From Planctomycetota bacterium (GTDB taxonomy: Bacteria > Planctomycetota > Phycisphaerae > WQYP01): 7,526 bases of DNA. Position 1 is the first letter of the stretch. Each line of letters opens with the position of its first letter. The notes under the pieces are model-generated. The model was given only the letters and a program-made list of their open reading frames with translations. It was not told where the DNA came from and ran no database searches. Below, in pieces: positions 6,762 through 7,526 of this stretch. The position numbers and the translations under genes were made by a program. Where the stretch lies: contig JAJYGE010000273.1 in NCBI GenBank assembly GCA_021785155.1, positions 1 to 7,526 on the forward strand, in the 5' to 3' direction.

Positions 6762-7508
6762 TTATCTCCACTTGCGACTTTCCAGTACCACATACGTTAA
6801 GAACAGAAACAATCCCGCCCCGGTCAGGAAAAAAATCATATTCTGGCTATCAACAATACCGCGCGAAAAATTCGCCATGTGCGGTTCAATGGCCAGATAC
6901 CGCAACACATGTCGCAGCGTGCGCAGCCACGCCCATGAAACCCCCAGAGCCGCCCCGAGAAAATACGATATCGCCTGGAATAAAATCCCCAGTGCCACCA
7001 GTGTTACGCAACTGCTCATCGCTGCAAGTATCTGATGCTGCGTGCAGGCGGAAAAAAACAATCCGATGGACACCATTAACATTCCCATCAGCAGCAAACC
7101 CAGATAACTCGTCAGCACCGTCATATAATCCGGTCGGCCAAACAGGGACAAAATGAGGATGAATATCAGGCTTGATGCGATAACCACACAATAAAATCCC
7201 ATAGCCCCCAGAAATTTCCCCATCAGCAGTTGGAAATCTGTAATCGGGCTGGTACGCAGCGTTTCAATGCGTCCCGAACGGTATTCTTCAGAAAACAGCG
7301 ACATGGTCATAAAGGGAACGACAAAAATTAAAATCAGATGATTCCACTGAAACATCGGGCCGGGATCAGCAACAGCGCCCGGCTGCATAACCAGCAATGA
7401 AAACAGCAGCCCCACAAAAAGCAGATAAATGGCCAGGACAATGTAGCCGATGGGCGAATAAAACAGCCCGGCGATTTCACGCTTTGCCAAAGCCAATGTT
7501 GTTGACAT
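6762..7508 (-). CDS. GldF-like ABC-2 family transporter permease
   Basis: This is the membrane-spanning permease of an ABC-2 type transporter. The 248 residues give six hydrophobic segments, at about 20-41, 55-73, 101-122, 132-152, 163-185 and 224-242, the usual ABC-2 plan. The cytoplasmic loop after segment 2 carries the characteristic SEEYRSGRIETLRTSPIT (73-90) followed by MGKFLGA. This loop contacts the ATPase. The C-terminal part, with IEPHMANFSRGIVDSQNMIFF (about 207-227, shown by its ends), resembles GldF proteins. The ATG at 7508 fits best; GAG lies 8 bases before it. A TTG two codons earlier is the only other in-frame start, because a TGA stands at 7518-7520. That TGA could also end the preceding gene, where an ATP-binding subunit is expected, but too little sequence is visible to say. 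With the GldG-like and DUF4340 genes it forms one operon-like run. Confidence 0.92.
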   Translation of the reverse strand: MSTTLALAKREIAGLFYSPIGYIVLAIYLLFVGLLFSLLVMQPGAVADPGPMFQWNHLILIFVVPFMTMSLFSEEYRSGRIETLRTSPITDFQLLMGKFLGAMGFYCVVIASSLIFILILSLFGRPDYMTVLTSYLGLLLMGMLMVSIGLFFSACTQHQILAAMSSCVTLVALGILFQAISYFLGAALGVSWAWLRTLRHVLRYLAIEPHMANFSRGIVDSQNMIFFLTGAGLFLFLTYVVLESRKWR

Positions 7509-7526
7509 ATCCAATTCTCAGATCGG

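Overview
The window carries six genes, all on the minus strand, and reads from right to left as two functional blocks. The base composition is moderate. There are no tRNA, rRNA, CRISPR or insertion-sequence signatures. The lineage cannot be proved from the sequence alone. A GldF/GldG-type ABC exporter followed by a large DUF4340 protein, next to nuoJ-K-L with an N-terminally extended NuoJ, fits a Planctomycetota-like bacterium (possibly Phycisphaerae). That is an inference, of moderate to low certainty.

Block 1 (about 7508 down to 2520) is a gliding-type ABC-2 transport cassette. It holds a six-helix GldF-like permease (6762-7508), a large GldG-like auxiliary protein anchored at both ends (4544-6682) and a membrane-anchored DUF4340 protein (2520-4478). 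The ATP-binding subunit that normally accompanies these genes is not in the window and would be expected just beyond the right edge. The DUF4340 protein is the most striking item. It can be read as four successive copies of one roughly 140-residue module, two of which carry Ala/Lys/Thr-rich insertions at the same place.

A gap of 366 bases without a convincing gene (2154-2519) separates the blocks. It holds a plausible sigma70-type promoter pointing at nuoJ, a weak terminator-like hairpin and a doubtful short leader ORF.

Block 2 (2153 down to 1) is part of a respiratory complex I operon: nuoJ (1404-2153), nuoK (1054-1389) and the first 326 codons of nuoL (1-978), which runs off the left edge. 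The key membrane-arm charged residues are present: the two glutamates of NuoK, and the conserved Glu, Lys and His of NuoL. The subunits are therefore probably functional. NuoI, which precedes NuoJ in the classical nuo order, is absent here, so this operon has either been split or starts at nuoJ. A compact hairpin lies between nuoK and nuoL.

The exporter and the complex I genes have no known shared function. Their adjacency is reported as an observation, not as a system. I did not find a clearly new biological system. The best leads are the four-module DUF4340 protein, the large helical region inside the GldG-like protein and the promoter-led nuoJKL block.
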